From assembly GCA_902728285.1 (NCBI GenBank), contig CACVBU010001312.1, forward strand, positions 124,001 through 188,000: a stretch of DNA of 64,000 nt, in the 5' to 3' direction. The translations under genes and the position numbers were made by a program. The stretch is from Clytia hemisphaerica. Its lineage: Eukaryota > Cnidaria > Hydrozoa > Leptothecata > Clytiidae. The notes under the pieces are model-generated. The model had not been told where the DNA came from. It worked only from the letters and a program-made list of their open reading frames with translations, and searched no databases. Positions within the stretch are counted from its first letter, which is position 1. Each line of letters starts with the position of its first letter. Shown piece after piece: positions 1 to 13,000 of the stretch.

Positions 1-2464
1 ACGTCACCTTAGTCATCTTCATGGCAATCGTGTGGCCGTTAGATGTCGTCTTGATCGGTATTTGTCTTCGACGTTGCATAATGAAATATTGGTGAGAAAA
101 ATAATCTCCAAATTTAAGTAGTTTTCTTGTTTGCTGAAGCTATGCCCGCCATTTCCCGTATTTAATCGCCAAGGTTGTGTCTGCCATTATTAATGAAAAT
201 GTTCGGATTGGAAGAGCAATTCTTAATGAAGTTCAAATGTCTGTTTCCATAATGGCAGAACTGAACCCCAAACTTGAAACAACTTCTTATAGACCGAATC
301 CGCAAAGTTCTGTTAGGAACAGTCTTCAACCAAAACTCAAGCAGGTTGTCCGTTCCACCCACAACCAAAAACAAGCAACAAAACTATGCGCAGGTCAATA
401 AATAAATTTACAGCCTTGAGATGTAACTATAAAAATAACGTAACGCGGAATCGGTCTATACAATAGGCTTATTTCAAAACTCTAAAACAGCAAAATTCTC
501 GCATCAAACTTTACACTTGAGATTTTTAGTGCACGGCAATAATGTTCTGCGTCGAATGTGTATAGATAGACCTTATACATTGATTACTCTCAAACTTACA
601 GATCTTTAAAAATAAATGGACGTTGAACTAACTAAAAAATAAATTATGAACTAATTTTTCTCCTTTCCTTTTTTCTTCTCATTTTACTGATTTTGAAAAA
701 TTTCTTGAAATTCTACATCCATCTTTTTTTTCTCAATTCGAAAGATTATTCTTGCAAATTTCAATTTTTTTTCATTTGACGTATCAGGGATAGAGCTGGG
801 AACCACTTGCAACTGAGTCGTAAAACCTATCATTACACCAGACAGATGATGTAGAGTTTCACGCACTGTAAGCCTAAAATTCGATCCTAATCTTTCACTT
901 TTCTTTTCTTTTCTTTTCTTATTTTCTTCATGCATCCAAACTAAACCTTCTTCTATAACTGGCTTTTCCAAAAAAAACAAAAACGTATACCCCATGTTGA
1001 AGAGGTCCAAGGAGGTCTTATGTGGTCAAACTTTATAGTGACTTATAAAAGTTGGTCAAAAATACCTGGAATTCAATGGTGTTTAAACTAGAAATTACCT
1101 GGAATTCCAGAGGGCTAGATTATTTCCGGCTACAAAGGGGTTGGACCTCTTCAACAGGGGTTAGTTATATGGTTTTGACCTAGAAAAGCCCATTATAATA
1201 ATATACTTATTTCAAAAAATCAATTTTGAGAGAGAAAACAATACGAATTTTTGTTTTTCTTTCTTTCAGTGCCAATCATCAAAAAGACGAAGACGAGGAA
1301 AAGGTAATAGAGCTTCTTCACTTTATCATGGAAACACATGTACGTTAGTATATCTCACTCTACCCAAGGCTATCTAATTGAAATCTAAATCAAAGGAAAA
1401 AATAAAAAAAGCGAAGCCTAACTATATAGAAATAAATCGCCGTCAAAATTTCAGCGAGTTATCAAATCGGCGTAATTTATAAATGATAAGTGATATTTTG
1501 ATACCAAAGTTGACAGTGCAGAACACAATGAGAAATTATTTTCTATTTCTGTATAATTTTATAGAACTATGAATTGGTTGACGACAGAGGACAAAGACAT
1601 ATCAACGCGAACGATGACATCGAAGCACCTTTACTGGACAGTAATAAAAACAAACAGAAACGAAGGAAACAAGATACTGACTTATACGATCTTGTTCATG
1701 GGGAAGACGAACAATCGGTAGGATCTTTTGATAACGATCAAGAAGACATTGAGCAATACCAACCAACCAAAAAATATGTCAACATTAAGAACTATGAGAA
1801 TGTGAACAATATTCCTGATCAAAGTACCAATCCAATAGACCATTCACCTTATGAAGATATCACCAATGAGAAAGTAGCTCTCATTTCTGGTAACGATGAC
1901 TCCATTCCTCATTATGACCCCAATAAACGTCAGCAGCTTAATAAGGTTGTGAAGCCGCACCAAGAAGTTGATGCCGTACCTCTTTACCAGCCTAGTGTTT
2001 CTGAAAACAACTACGAAACATTACCAAACTCCCCTCAAAATGCACCTCCACTAGCTCCAAGAACTGCTTCAACGAAACAACCAGAAAATACGTACGAGCC
2101 TGTACCTAATCAAATGAGGAAGCAAGTACCATACCAACCAGGAAACGGAAAATCTTCAAGCAATTATGATACTATTGAGCAAAATTTGAATCAGAAAAGT
2201 GGAAATAATACTTCGGCTTATGAGCCGCCTGTTGAAAAGTACAACACATCATCTAGTAATCATTACGATGGAATTAAGGGAGATGCTAGGATAGAGGATG
2301 AGAATGGAGTTGTTCCACAGTATACTCCCATAAGAAAACCACCGCAACAGGGAGGTTTTGGTGATGGTATTTATGATTCTGTCGCTGATAAACCGAACGA
2401 ACCAGATCATATTAAGGACTTATACGCCGTTGTCGATAAATCACGTATCAACAAGAAAAAATGA
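1..2464 (+). CDS. Receptor gene A, 3' part: membrane exon, juxtamembrane exon and tyrosine-rich tail (partial)
   Basis: Three exons can be joined: before 1-91, 1270-1303 and 1565-2464. Exon 1-91 reads as a hydrophobic segment (VTLVIFMAIVWPLDVVLIGI) followed by basic residues (CLRRC), so it is the membrane exon. It ends in phase 2 before gtgag, the same phase and position as in genes B, C and D. The 34-nt exon restores phase 0, as the small exon of gene B does. The terminal exon gives a ~300-residue cytoplasmic tail with about 14 tyrosine motifs, including YELV, YDLV, YVNI, YENV, SPYEDI, SNYDTI and a final DLYAVV near the C-terminus. SPYEDI and SNYDTI fit the ITIM consensus; YVNI and YENV fit the YxN Grb2-SH2 type. 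The ectodomain lies left of the window. I see the exon logic and motifs directly; signalling function is inferred. The TTG at 1574 is not a start codon, because the exon opens at 1565. Confidence 0.7.
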
Positions 2465-3895
2465 TGAATAAGAATCTTTAGGGACTTGGAAAGGATTTAT
2501 TTATCAATATTTTGTTATCTTTTTGGGTGGGTATTTTTACCTTTTTTAGCGCATTTCTTTTTGTAAATATTTTCTTGAGATAACCTAGATTATATACGCC
2601 TGCATCTTTTACCCCTTTTTTTTATTTTCTTAATATTTTTATTTTAGATTTTTTTTTGTACAAAATAGTTATGAGTGAAAACAGAAAACGCCATTACAAA
2701 GTAATCATTGCCCATAAATGTCAGAAATTTGGCTACATGTAAACCTTAAATTAATTGGAATGCTGAGAGAGAAGCCAGCATGAACATGATATCATATTTC
2801 GTTTCTTTGTCAAGGAAGAAAGCGAAAATTATGACAAACTAAAAATATGAAATTTCAAACTGAGCATTTTATTTTAACATGATAAGTAATACAAATAGAT
2901 ATTGAAAAATATCCAAAAATGACGTTTTAGAGACATTTGTACCACGCTTATTATCACGCTAGAAACACCATGAAACATTAAAAGTAACCAAACAAGTTTC
3001 GATGAATAGGAGGGTTTTAAATCAAACTAGATTCTGATTGGTTTATCTGCCTTGAGGGAATCTTAGAAGGACTTGGTGAACCAGAAATGTTTGCTGCAAT
3101 TGGGTTTTCCCACTCCAAACTGTATTGCACCCTGGAATAGCCTGTACCTATTTGTATTCATAACCAAACCAAATCAATGCTTGAAATTATAAAACGATTC
3201 TTACAAAAGACTTAAAAAAGAAATAAAAAGAGGAGGATTTTTGGCATCCTATGGGTATCATTTCCTACTCCTAGTTTCTTCTCACAGTTGATTTTAAAGT
3301 TTTGATAGTAATAAATGAATCAGATAAATGACTCAATTATGGATCACTGTTGATTGTTAAGCTTTAATGACCTAGAGATACTTTAAGAAAAAACAACAAC
3401 TGCTTTTAGAGATGGATAGGCAAAGATACTTAACTTTTCGACGATCAGCCAATACAGTAGTTTCTCTATAACAAGAAGGAACTTGAATGGAACTGAGTCA
3501 AAAAGTTTCCGCGTTTTAGAAGTTGTATGTGTTTTATTACTCTGATCAGACTTACACATAAGGTAACTAATAAATTATTGAGTTTTAGGTAATGAAATAT
3601 TTTTCATTGCTGGTAATAACTGATGCTAATTGAATGTATTCTGGTTCTGGTTCACTATTTTAAGAGAAAGGCGATCAATTCTAATGACGGATTTTTTAAT
3701 TTAGAATCACGCTTCAATCTCTTACTTTACTTACGGTTAATCAACATATGACGATTTCAATAGAGAGATTGTAAGATGGAATGTAAACCTAAATTTGGGT
3801 AAGGAAACAAGAAAAATACATTGCAGAATTTTGTTCATCTTGTTTCCAGAATATTGTAGAAGAAAAAGAATCAGGCATTATTATAATACACAGAA
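2465..3895. other. Intergenic between genes A and B
   Basis: AT-rich sequence. I found no supported gene. It should hold the 3' end of A and the promoter of B. Confidence 0.5.
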
Positions 3896-6800
3896 ATGTC
3901 AAAAATTGACCATCATTATGTTAAACGGTCGATATTGACTCTATTATTGTTATTTGTTGGATACAACGATGCTCAAAAAGAGCCATTCACCATCACAAGA
4001 CAACGGCATGGTATAAGTGACAAGCTAACATTGATTCCCGATATTTCACGACCCAATTTGGTTAAGAATGAATTTGAAAATTTAGGGATGAACAGGCAAT
4101 GCCTCACTAATGGTGTAGCACGAACGATAGCCTCGTCCGTTGGAGGAGCATCTAAATTGAATTGTTATACTGGTCAAGAATATCAAAGTCAAGGTATGAT
4201 ATAGCCTGGAGATCCATGCTATGATTTCTTATTTTATATACTGATGGCCAAATATATAGCACGGTTAGGGTTGAGAGTTTGAATTTCCCAGATCCTAATA
4301 ACGGTTGAAAACACAGCCAATCAAATTCTACTATTCTTTCACTGGTCACATTTTCTTAGAGAAAACGCAAGTTCCCACTGTCAATTATTTGAGGCAGAAA
4401 TCTGCCTCACAGCTCGTACCGGTCCTGTAAATATCAGATTATAAAAATACAGGACAGGTCTCCTGTCTAGGTATGATACTGAATTTTCTTATCGATTTCC
4501 ATTGAACTGACTGATTCGACTTTTCGAAACGATATTCTTGGGGAGAATGACCCCTTCTACAGGGATTGGAGTATGTCAGATTGTTTCTTTGGATAAGTTG
4601 ACAGGATTTATAAAACCAAGACTCTCACACTCTCCTATATCATTTGTCCCATGACAAAATTCCAAGGATCTATAACTACTTGACTATAATAACGCAAAAA
4701 AAAGATACTGAAGGTAAATAATGCGATCAATAATATCAATAAACGAAGTATTACTTTTTTGATTTATAGAAACGTGTTCGAATGGATTTCTAACAATTGC
4801 AGCCGAATCACAGACGTCCAGTCTCAGGTGTAAAGTATCAAACATAAACGATATCTACATCTGGGATAGGAAGGAGCTTCTGAAAATCAATTTCAAAGAT
4901 TTGGAAGATGAGCTGGAAGCCAAAGATAGTTATTTCGTAAGTGAAATTCATGACATGAACGAAGGAATATTTCAAAATCTTTGTTAGGAGTGTTTTGTTT
5001 GAAAGGTGTCTGCGCATTTTTTTTATAAGAACATATTATGAACTTGTTATGAACAAGTTAAGAACGTTTTAAGGCTTGGTGGACTCAAACACCCAATTTC
5101 TTAGAAAAATTGGCAAATACACTCACAAAATGGTGAATTTAAGAACATTTCTAGGCTTGAAACTCAAAAAGTTAAGAACATCCGAAGGCTTCAAAAATTT
5201 TGGATGTTCTTATAAAAAAAACGTGTACTTCTGTGCAGTCGAGGTCGTGTTTTCATTTATTTCATCGATTGCGTCCAGTCTCTTCTGAGTGTCTTTCTCA
5301 GCTTGTTTGAGTACACCAGATATCGTTAGTCTTATACTCGCGAGATGTAACCGAACCACGGTGTATCGGCAAGAGCTGTGATTCCCGTATATCATTAGAG
5401 TAGGTGACTATACTCTATACTACCTCATCGACAAGATAATTCCCTCCCTTTTTTAGCACGCATTATGTTGGACGTAAAGCGTGATTTAATATTTCTGGTT
5501 TAGGTTTTCAAGACGAGAAGCAAATGGGACGGATTACTGGTGCAAATATTATATCAATGTCAATCGACGACAGCAAACCTTGCAAAACAAGAATTGTGTA
5601 CAGTGATGAAATTTACTGGCATAAGACACCGTAAGATTTCCAATTAGTTAATAATGCAGGAAGTTTTAAATGACCTGTCATTCGTCATAACTTTAATCAT
5701 CATAGTGATGACATTGAGTTTGTTAAGCAGATCCCATGGTTGAAGGTTTACCATCGATTTTTATTTCTGAAAAACTAAACCGCTGCTGCACCGCATCCCC
5801 TTGAATACTTTAGTCAGAAACAGACAACGTTTAGAATTCTGTCAAGCTGCTATTTAACTCTCTATTTAGAGATAATTCTTAAAAATTTTGATATGAAAAC
5901 ATTGTTGCGCATTAATCTTTCTAGACATAATAAATCCAGACAAAATGAATAGCCCAAAAACAGTACAATCACCCGGCCGTGCTGAGAATTTTTTTACAAG
6001 TAAAGACCGAGATTGCGTTTCAAAAAACAACCCGGGTAAAATCTTTATCTCCGGGAATGTGTAGAAACTGGTATTTTATACTTTCAGATCCTCTACCAAA
6101 CAAGATCGAAGAAATTTTATACGGCGATGATACACGACCATTCACGCCAACGCCTACAATACAAACAACAGGGAATAATACAACCATCGTTGTTGCGAAG
6201 TCTCAAAAACTTAGCAATGGTATACCAACAGGCACAATTATAGGGATTTCTATAGCAATTGTTATCGTTTTGGTGGCAGCTTTATTGATCGTAGCTCTCG
6301 CGTGCTATCGAAAAAGGTAATAAAAAACATTATAGGTAACTTCAAAAAAGTATCCAGTGCTTCATAATATAAATTGTACGCTCTTTTACAATATAATTAT
6401 AAGAACAATTTTATGAGAACAAGGCTCGATTATGGGTATTCCGGGTAAAACTAATGATAAATTATAAGAGCAATCCAGAATACAATACAATCAAGAGAAT
6501 TCAGATGGCAAAGAAAATGCTGATAAGCATATTCTAAGTCAATAAGTGAACATCTTAAGAACATTTAAATGAGAACAACTAAGAACATTTACTCTTTTTT
6601 TCTAGGAAAAAATCAAGGAGCGATAAACATAAGGTAAGATTTTAAATGACATAGAGTTGATTGTTTCAATAACATGCACATGTATTTTACGAATTTAGAA
6701 ACAAAACTCTTTACTTTAAGTTCTTTTATCATATTTAGTGTATCATCTTGTCCAGTTTAATTCTATTAAATTTGGTTCTCTCGAAAAGCCTAGTGATTTG

Positions 6801-7611
6801 CCCAGCTCGAGACCGAGCTTCATCATCAGTACTTTTGCGTTAGGGGCCAGATTTTCCAAAAACTACCTTCAGAAGACATCAGAATGTACATGAATCAAAA
6901 AGGTGAATAGTTGAATCCTAGACCGATATTTTGAATCAACAATAGCTTAATAAAGGAAACGTCTCTCAACTTTAAATGTGGTTGGCAATCACTTATACTA
7001 AGGTAAGCTGTTATTCATCATCGTTCTAGGATCCTGCGTACAACAGCTTCAAACGGAACCGTAAAGAACAGAATCTTAATGGAGAAACATCAACATTATA
7101 TACAGAACCTAAAAATTTTCTACCAGAATACAAAGAGCTAGAGCCAGGAGAGATCCAAAAGAAAAATCAAGGCACACTTAACAGTGACACCTACCATTAT
7201 AGCCGAGCTCGTGACACTACCCCTCGTCGAATAAATGTTTTAAAAGGCAACCATGACAACCACTCAAATGATAGCACCTTAAGTGGTGGTTATAGTACGG
7301 TGAAGGATGTCGATTTAAACCAACCAAAAAATCAGCCGAATGAAGCAGTGATTGGCCATCAAATTCCTGGGAATGAATATGCAGTCGCACCAATAGAACA
7401 TGAAAACTCTACACAAGACAATAAGATGAATCATAAAGCATTGGACAGTGGTTACAGTTCAATACGTTTTGACCAGGAGAAAGGTAAAACAGCGTTGGGA
7501 AAGGACTCGAAAAAAAGAACGTTGAATTATTATAGTACACCGATCAGTGATCGACCAGAGACTCCACCAGAGATTGCAAAATTGTACACCAAAGTCAATA
7601 AAAAGAGGTGA
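3896..7611 (+). CDS. Receptor gene B: six-cysteine ectodomain, one membrane helix, tyrosine tail (476 aa)
   Basis: Six exons join without a frame break: 3896-4193, 4770-4936, 5504-5630, 6088-6316, 6606-6633 and 7030-7611, with intron phases 1,0,1,2,0. Residues ~12-26 form a signal peptide (SILTLLLLFVGYNDA). The ectodomain has six cysteines in the contexts QCL, NCY, TCS, LRC, YQC and LCTV; LRC is followed 11 residues later by Trp (IYIW) and the fifth Cys sits in LYQC, which resembles Ig strands B, C and F. A Thr-rich stalk precedes the helix (TIIGISIAIVIVLVAALLIV), then CYRKR. The 28-nt exon encodes KKSRSDKHK. The tail has PEYKELEP, GGYSTV, SGYSSI (ITIM consensus), NYYSTP and KLYTKVNKK at the C-terminus. 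An AATAAA lies at 7786. Genes C and D are paralogues; B is the most diverged complete member. Function in recognition or signalling is inferred. The ORF 5979-6320 is only intron read-through into exon 4. Confidence 0.82.
5009..5229. mobile_element. MITE of the acacgTTTTTTtATAAGAACAT family, copy 1 (gene B intron)
   Basis: It begins with gcattttttttataagaac and ends with gttcttataaaaaaaacgtgt. The interior repeats gttaagaac-type words. Related copies lie at 21888, 24911 and 43309. Confidence 0.65.
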
Positions 7612-9864
7612 TTCATCAACAAAAATTAGACTGTATGGTGCAATCTATGAATTGCTGACTGTTTCCAAGTTTATTACACGAATGAAAAGATACAAAATGA
7701 GACTGCATTGGCCTGTGTTCTAATTCGATTTACCATTGAAATAGACTAAAAAGACCTGCAAAACTCGACTTCTACCTTTGATATTAATAAAATGTCCACG
7801 ATAGATGATTTTATGGTACAGGATTGGACAAAATTTCACGAAATACACGTTGTTTATAAGAGCATAAGGCTCAATTTTAGTCAAAACCTAAGAACGATCC
7901 CAGTTTCAGATTTCAGAAAACTTATAAAAAAACTTGTAATGAATGATTGAATGTATGTAGGCGACATATGTTTCGAAATTTCATGTTCAGACTAACGTAC
8001 TGTACCAAAAAAAAAACTTTTCATTTTTTCTCTTGAATATTTAAAAGCTTCTCTACTTATAATGAAAACAAATTTAGGAGAAAATCCCAATTTTTTGGAT
8101 TCAATCATGAAATTTTTATTTAGGTTCCCTAAGACTCAGATAATATTGAAAATGTAAACAAACTTTACTGTTTTTATTTTTTTGAACAATTTCTCAAAAA
8201 TTCAAGTGATTCTGTTGTGAAAATTCTCAACGCGTATAGTGAGTGGATAGAGTGTTGTTTTTTTTAAGTATAAGAAAATCTATATTGAATTTTTTTTCAA
8301 TTCTCCATAATTTCTTCCACAAGAGTATTTCACACAACGTTGTAGATATAGACCACGGTCTTTAGAAAGACGTTGAAACAACGCTGCTTTGCAAGCTGGA
8401 AACGACTTGGATGAAGGGATTATGGGTCAATTTGTTTAGGATATAGCTAGAATATGTCATTTCACAGTCGAAATGATTCATGGGTAATCAGGACTGCTTG
8501 CACTTTAGTAACGACTCCCGGTTGGCAAAACGAAAAAATCTTCAAAATTTATCAAAACTTTTGACCAATAGTGTTTCGTCATTAGCACGCAGTGGTCCTG
8601 CTTACCCATTACGCTTTGCCAATGTGAATTGACCTATAGAGGAAATTCTATGACTTAGATTCTGTATATTATCTGGTGCAGTTGCTGACAAGTGTGTTTA
8701 TGAAGGGAATTCCCGGAGAAAAAATACACAAGTAATGACAGATAATTTGTCATAACTCATTTTAGTTCTGACGGCTCAGCAATCCTAAGTCAAATGGGCA
8801 ATATCATAGATTTCATTAAGATACATCTTCTGAGAGCTTCTTAAAATACCTAAGGATCAAATTGATTAGACTTAATCAGGTAATTATGCCTGATTAATTA
8901 ACGTGCTAAAATGACGATACTTGTATACTTCAAAACTTACAATAATGGAAAAGGTAATTCCTAGATTTTTTTTTCAAACTCAGCAAATTGGAATATGAAA
9001 CATAAGAGAAAGACTTTTTCTAAGAAACGTCCGCTAAAGTGTTACGTGTTTTAATAACTGACAGCAAAAAAATGACAAGGTAATCCATAATATGCCATTC
9101 TTTTAGAAATACTTTCAAATTCTTGTTGCCATAGTTACCGTATAAGAGTGGCTTTATGCGATAATGCGGAGAGATGAATATGTTAATTTCTCTCAAGTTT
9201 CATGACAAAAAATTTCACTTCTCGTCATAAATACACACATAGCTCCTCTTTATTATGATATTATTTTTATTGTCATCGTCATCAACTATAAGAGAACAAG
9301 ACTATTGAAATGACAAGAGAGAAAAAAATAGATGTTTATATCAACTCATTTAGTAAAGCCAGACAGATTTTCAGTGATTTTTTGATATTGTGATTAGCTT
9401 GGTAGTTTCATTTTAAGGGTTTTTCTTTATAGAAACAGATCACTTTGGTATTGGAAGTTTATCAGCTTGAATCACGCGGTTTATGTTTGGCTAACGTAAC
9501 GCGATTCGAGCCTTTCGAGAGATTCTTCTCTCATCATCTAATTTTTGGTTCTCCTTTCGCCAGAAATGACGTTATTGATGTGAGCAATTAACAGTTGAAT
9601 TGGCTGCTCATAATAACAGTTTAAAGAACAGGAAATCAATGTTGTGTTAACATGCTGGCTTGAGCTTTCACTTTTGTAGAAAATTTTAACTGGACGTGAC
9701 GTGGTCGTACAGTAGTTAGGTTTTTTTACTTCATTATACTTTTACTTTTATTTTTAACCATATACTTTTGTTATCAGATTACATAGAGTCCATGATACGT
9801 GATATCATTTGAATGTTGGTTTGGATGATGTTTTCAAATCATAATTGTTTAACTTGAAAGATTT
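7612..9864. other. Intergenic between genes B and C
   Basis: AT-rich, with a poly(A) signal for gene B at 7786. No coding sequence or clear element was recognised. Confidence 0.45.
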
Positions 9865-10032
9865 TACTTCCTCCTAGATTGATCGTTTTACTGAAACAAG
9901 AGGAAATATTGTTTAATGTTCCAGTCATTTTCATAGAAAAGACAAGAAAATATGTCTTTTCTATGAAAATGACTGGAACATTAAACAATATTTCCTCTTG
10001 TTTCAGTAAAACGATCAATCTAGGAGGAAGTA
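9865..10032. repeat. Perfect palindrome with 80-bp arms upstream of gene C
   Basis: The 80 bases starting tacttcctcctagattgatc are repeated exactly as their reverse complement after an 8-base spacer (agaaaata). No mismatch was found by eye. It ends 33 bp before the ATG of gene C, so it may lie in the 5' untranslated region. The right arm includes a pyrimidine-rich ttgtttcag, a possible 3' splice site. Confidence 0.93.
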
Positions 10033-10064
10033 GGCAACAAGCATAAACTGGCCACTTAAGAACA

Positions 10065-13000
10065 ATGACTTTGCAAATGAAGAACACAAGAGCTTTGTGC
10101 GTCTGTTTTTTCGTTTCGTTCAACATATTGGGAAGCATAAACGGTAACTTTATCATTGAGAGAAAAATTGGGGACTCGGATGAGATTATATTACTGGACA
10201 AAAACAAGGATCCGTTAGATATTTTGGCAGGTGGCACTTTTATGGATCACCGCACGTGTAGGGCTGATACTAACAAGGGCAATATTCGAAGGAACATTGG
10301 TTTATCATCACAAGACCCTGGCAGAAAGATTAGTTGCTATACTGAAGGTGAATTACAATCAGGTAAGACTTAAAAATATAGTTTGAGAAAATGAAATGAA
10401 AGTAGAGGTTAGTAGAACTCCTTTAATGTATCAAATTAGTTATTAAAGGTCACGAAAAAACTCTAGCCTGAGTAAAGTGTATTCTAGCGGTATGGACTGT
10501 TGTAGCCTGGTCACTATAAGGTAAACAATGTAAGTGATATGCATTTCCTTGAATCGTATAAACTATCGTTTTGTACGTGACCCCTTTTAAAATCGATCAA
10601 GTGACTTAATGGTTATAGGAGTGACTTGATTTCTTAATAAGATTCCCATGATGGTTGTGGTATACCGAGAATCCTTAGCTTTTTAAGTCAACTGAAGCAT
10701 AAAACACCAACATACAGTTTATGCCCTAGGCTTCTGCTCATACTCCGACGAAAAAGTTCCTTATAGCATGAACATATAAACGACTGGACATCCATCTCCT
10801 TTGTCTTTTTGTAGAAAAGGCTGCTAGCTTCGTTGCCGCCTCGTTAAAATCATAAAATGAAACAATAGATTTTGATGATATACCACTTGGGAGTACCTTG
10901 CTAACAACGTCAAAACTTTGACAAAAGTCTCTGTTGTTCTACTCTTCTCAAGTCTTTTATCTATATCATAACAAAGATAACAGAGGCAAAATCATCGTCA
11001 GCTTGTCAAAACTCCGACTAAATTTTCTAAATTTTGACTTAAAAGTGTCTAATAATTTTAAAAAGTGTCGCATTCTAATTTCGATATTCTTATGACACAG
11101 GCTCTAAACTTGGCAAGCTATTTTTTCAAGTCATAAAAAAAATTATTGAAGTGACAAAAGGGATTCAAAAGTATACACGCAGTTGAAATTCTGCATTTTA
11201 GAGTTGAAAATGTTGATAGAATATATTACAAACTTGTGAAAAAATTTGAAAATAATTTTTTTGTACATTAGGAGTAATGTTCAAGCTCTATCAATCCTTT
11301 TACCTAAATAATTCAAAGAAATAAAATTATGACGGAATATTGTCGGATTTTTCATACCAATTTTGAAATACAGGCGGCAACGAAGCTCGCTTCAAAGAGA
11401 CAATAAAAGATAGATGTCCAGTCGTTTATATGTTCATGCTTATAGGAAGTATATCTATAGCGGTCTGCGAATCAAGCTACTTTAACCCATATTCAATAAA
11501 TCTTCAGAATGTGGAAGCACTAATGGGAACGAATTCAGAACCATTCCCAAACAAACTACTCAAATCCCTACGAGATGTTCAAGCGCTGGATGGGAAAATA
11601 TAAAAATATGGGGTTTCAAAGAGCGTGATAGACTCGGTTGGCAAGAATTAAGTAATGGAGAGAAAAGAAACGTTAGATTGTCCAGCAGAGCGTTAGTAAG
11701 TATCATGAATGAGTTTGATTACTTTGATTTTACGCTTAAACTTTCTGAAATTATCACCAGTCTGGAATCATTCTATTTTCTCTAGGCAAGCATTCATTTC
11801 AGCGACTGTAGTACAAAGATAGAGCCTTCGGCTATGGTATGCCAGGTCGTGGGTTCAATACCAGGCCAGGTCATATCAAAAATTTCGTACTTGGTACAAA
11901 ATGGTACTTGATGCCTCTCTGCTTTGTACTATACAATCAAAGAGAAGGATCAAGAGCGAGTGGAGCATTTGACGAAGAAAAAGTAGCATTTTTTCCTACC
12001 TTCGGGGAAAATTCGAGAATAATAAGGTTTATATAGCCATTCAAAAAAGAAATTATTTGGTAAAAACGCCTTATAATACCTCTTTACAGAATTTTGAAAA
12101 TCGAAGAAAATTGGATGGACTTTTAGGAGTTATCACGTACACATGCCCAAATGGAAATGTTTACTGTGATGTTCTCAAGTTTGCTGGAGCGGCTAAATGT
12201 AAGTGTGAAAACTTTTCTTCAATGTCATATATTGGGAAAATGCTTTTTAAAGCTCAGGTTTAATCAAAATTTATTGTTTTCGACTCAATAAAGTTGTATT
12301 TCAAAAATCACCATGTATTTTAAAATACAACTTTATTGAATTCGCTCTACGAAGAGTATTGAGCACTCTTTTAATGGTTGTTTTCGACTCAACAAACAAC
12401 AAGCTCAAAAAAATGGCATGACATATTGGGAATTAACACCACGGTCACCTACTAATTTGAAGTCTATTAATTCTCTTAGTATAGCGTCTACCAACAAGCA
12501 AGGTGCTACAGTTGAGTCTCTCTATAACTCGAACCCGCAAGGAAAAATTACTTGTCCAAGCTAAGGAAACATTCGATTTATAGAGAGTCGAGTTAAAGAG
12601 ATTAGTGTAATTCAATTTCTTTTAAAATGTTCTATAGATCCTCTACCATACGCAAATTCAATAGACGACCTGATAAAAAATCTCAAGCAAATCGATGATG
12701 GATATCCAATAGGAGCAACACCACCCACACCAGGGAGAAACACAAGATCACCAGTAACAAAAGATGACGAATCTTCAAATAACAGTGGTCTCATTATTGG
12801 TGTCGTATTTGGTGTCTTTGTTGTCATCTTTGCAATGGTTCTGGCATTCTTCTTGTATAGGAGGTAAAAAAATCTTACACAGTCAAATACAAACACTTGC
12901 AATGTCACAAAAGTTGCCAAAAGGCGTACTGATTCCCCATTTCTCGAAGCTGAGAATAAACTGGAGCCAAACCCTTACAATCCTTACTTTCAGCAAAAGG

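Noticed and set aside
162-401. Small ORFs on both strands within gene A intron
   Set aside because: No domain, no splice signals that fit the phases of the array.
684-1010. - strand ORF rich in Lys and Glu
   Set aside because: Low-complexity (ttttc)n sequence in an intron, no homology signal.
1574-1576. TTG as a start codon for the gene A tail
   Set aside because: The exon begins at 1565 after an atag acceptor and is preceded in phase by two upstream exons.
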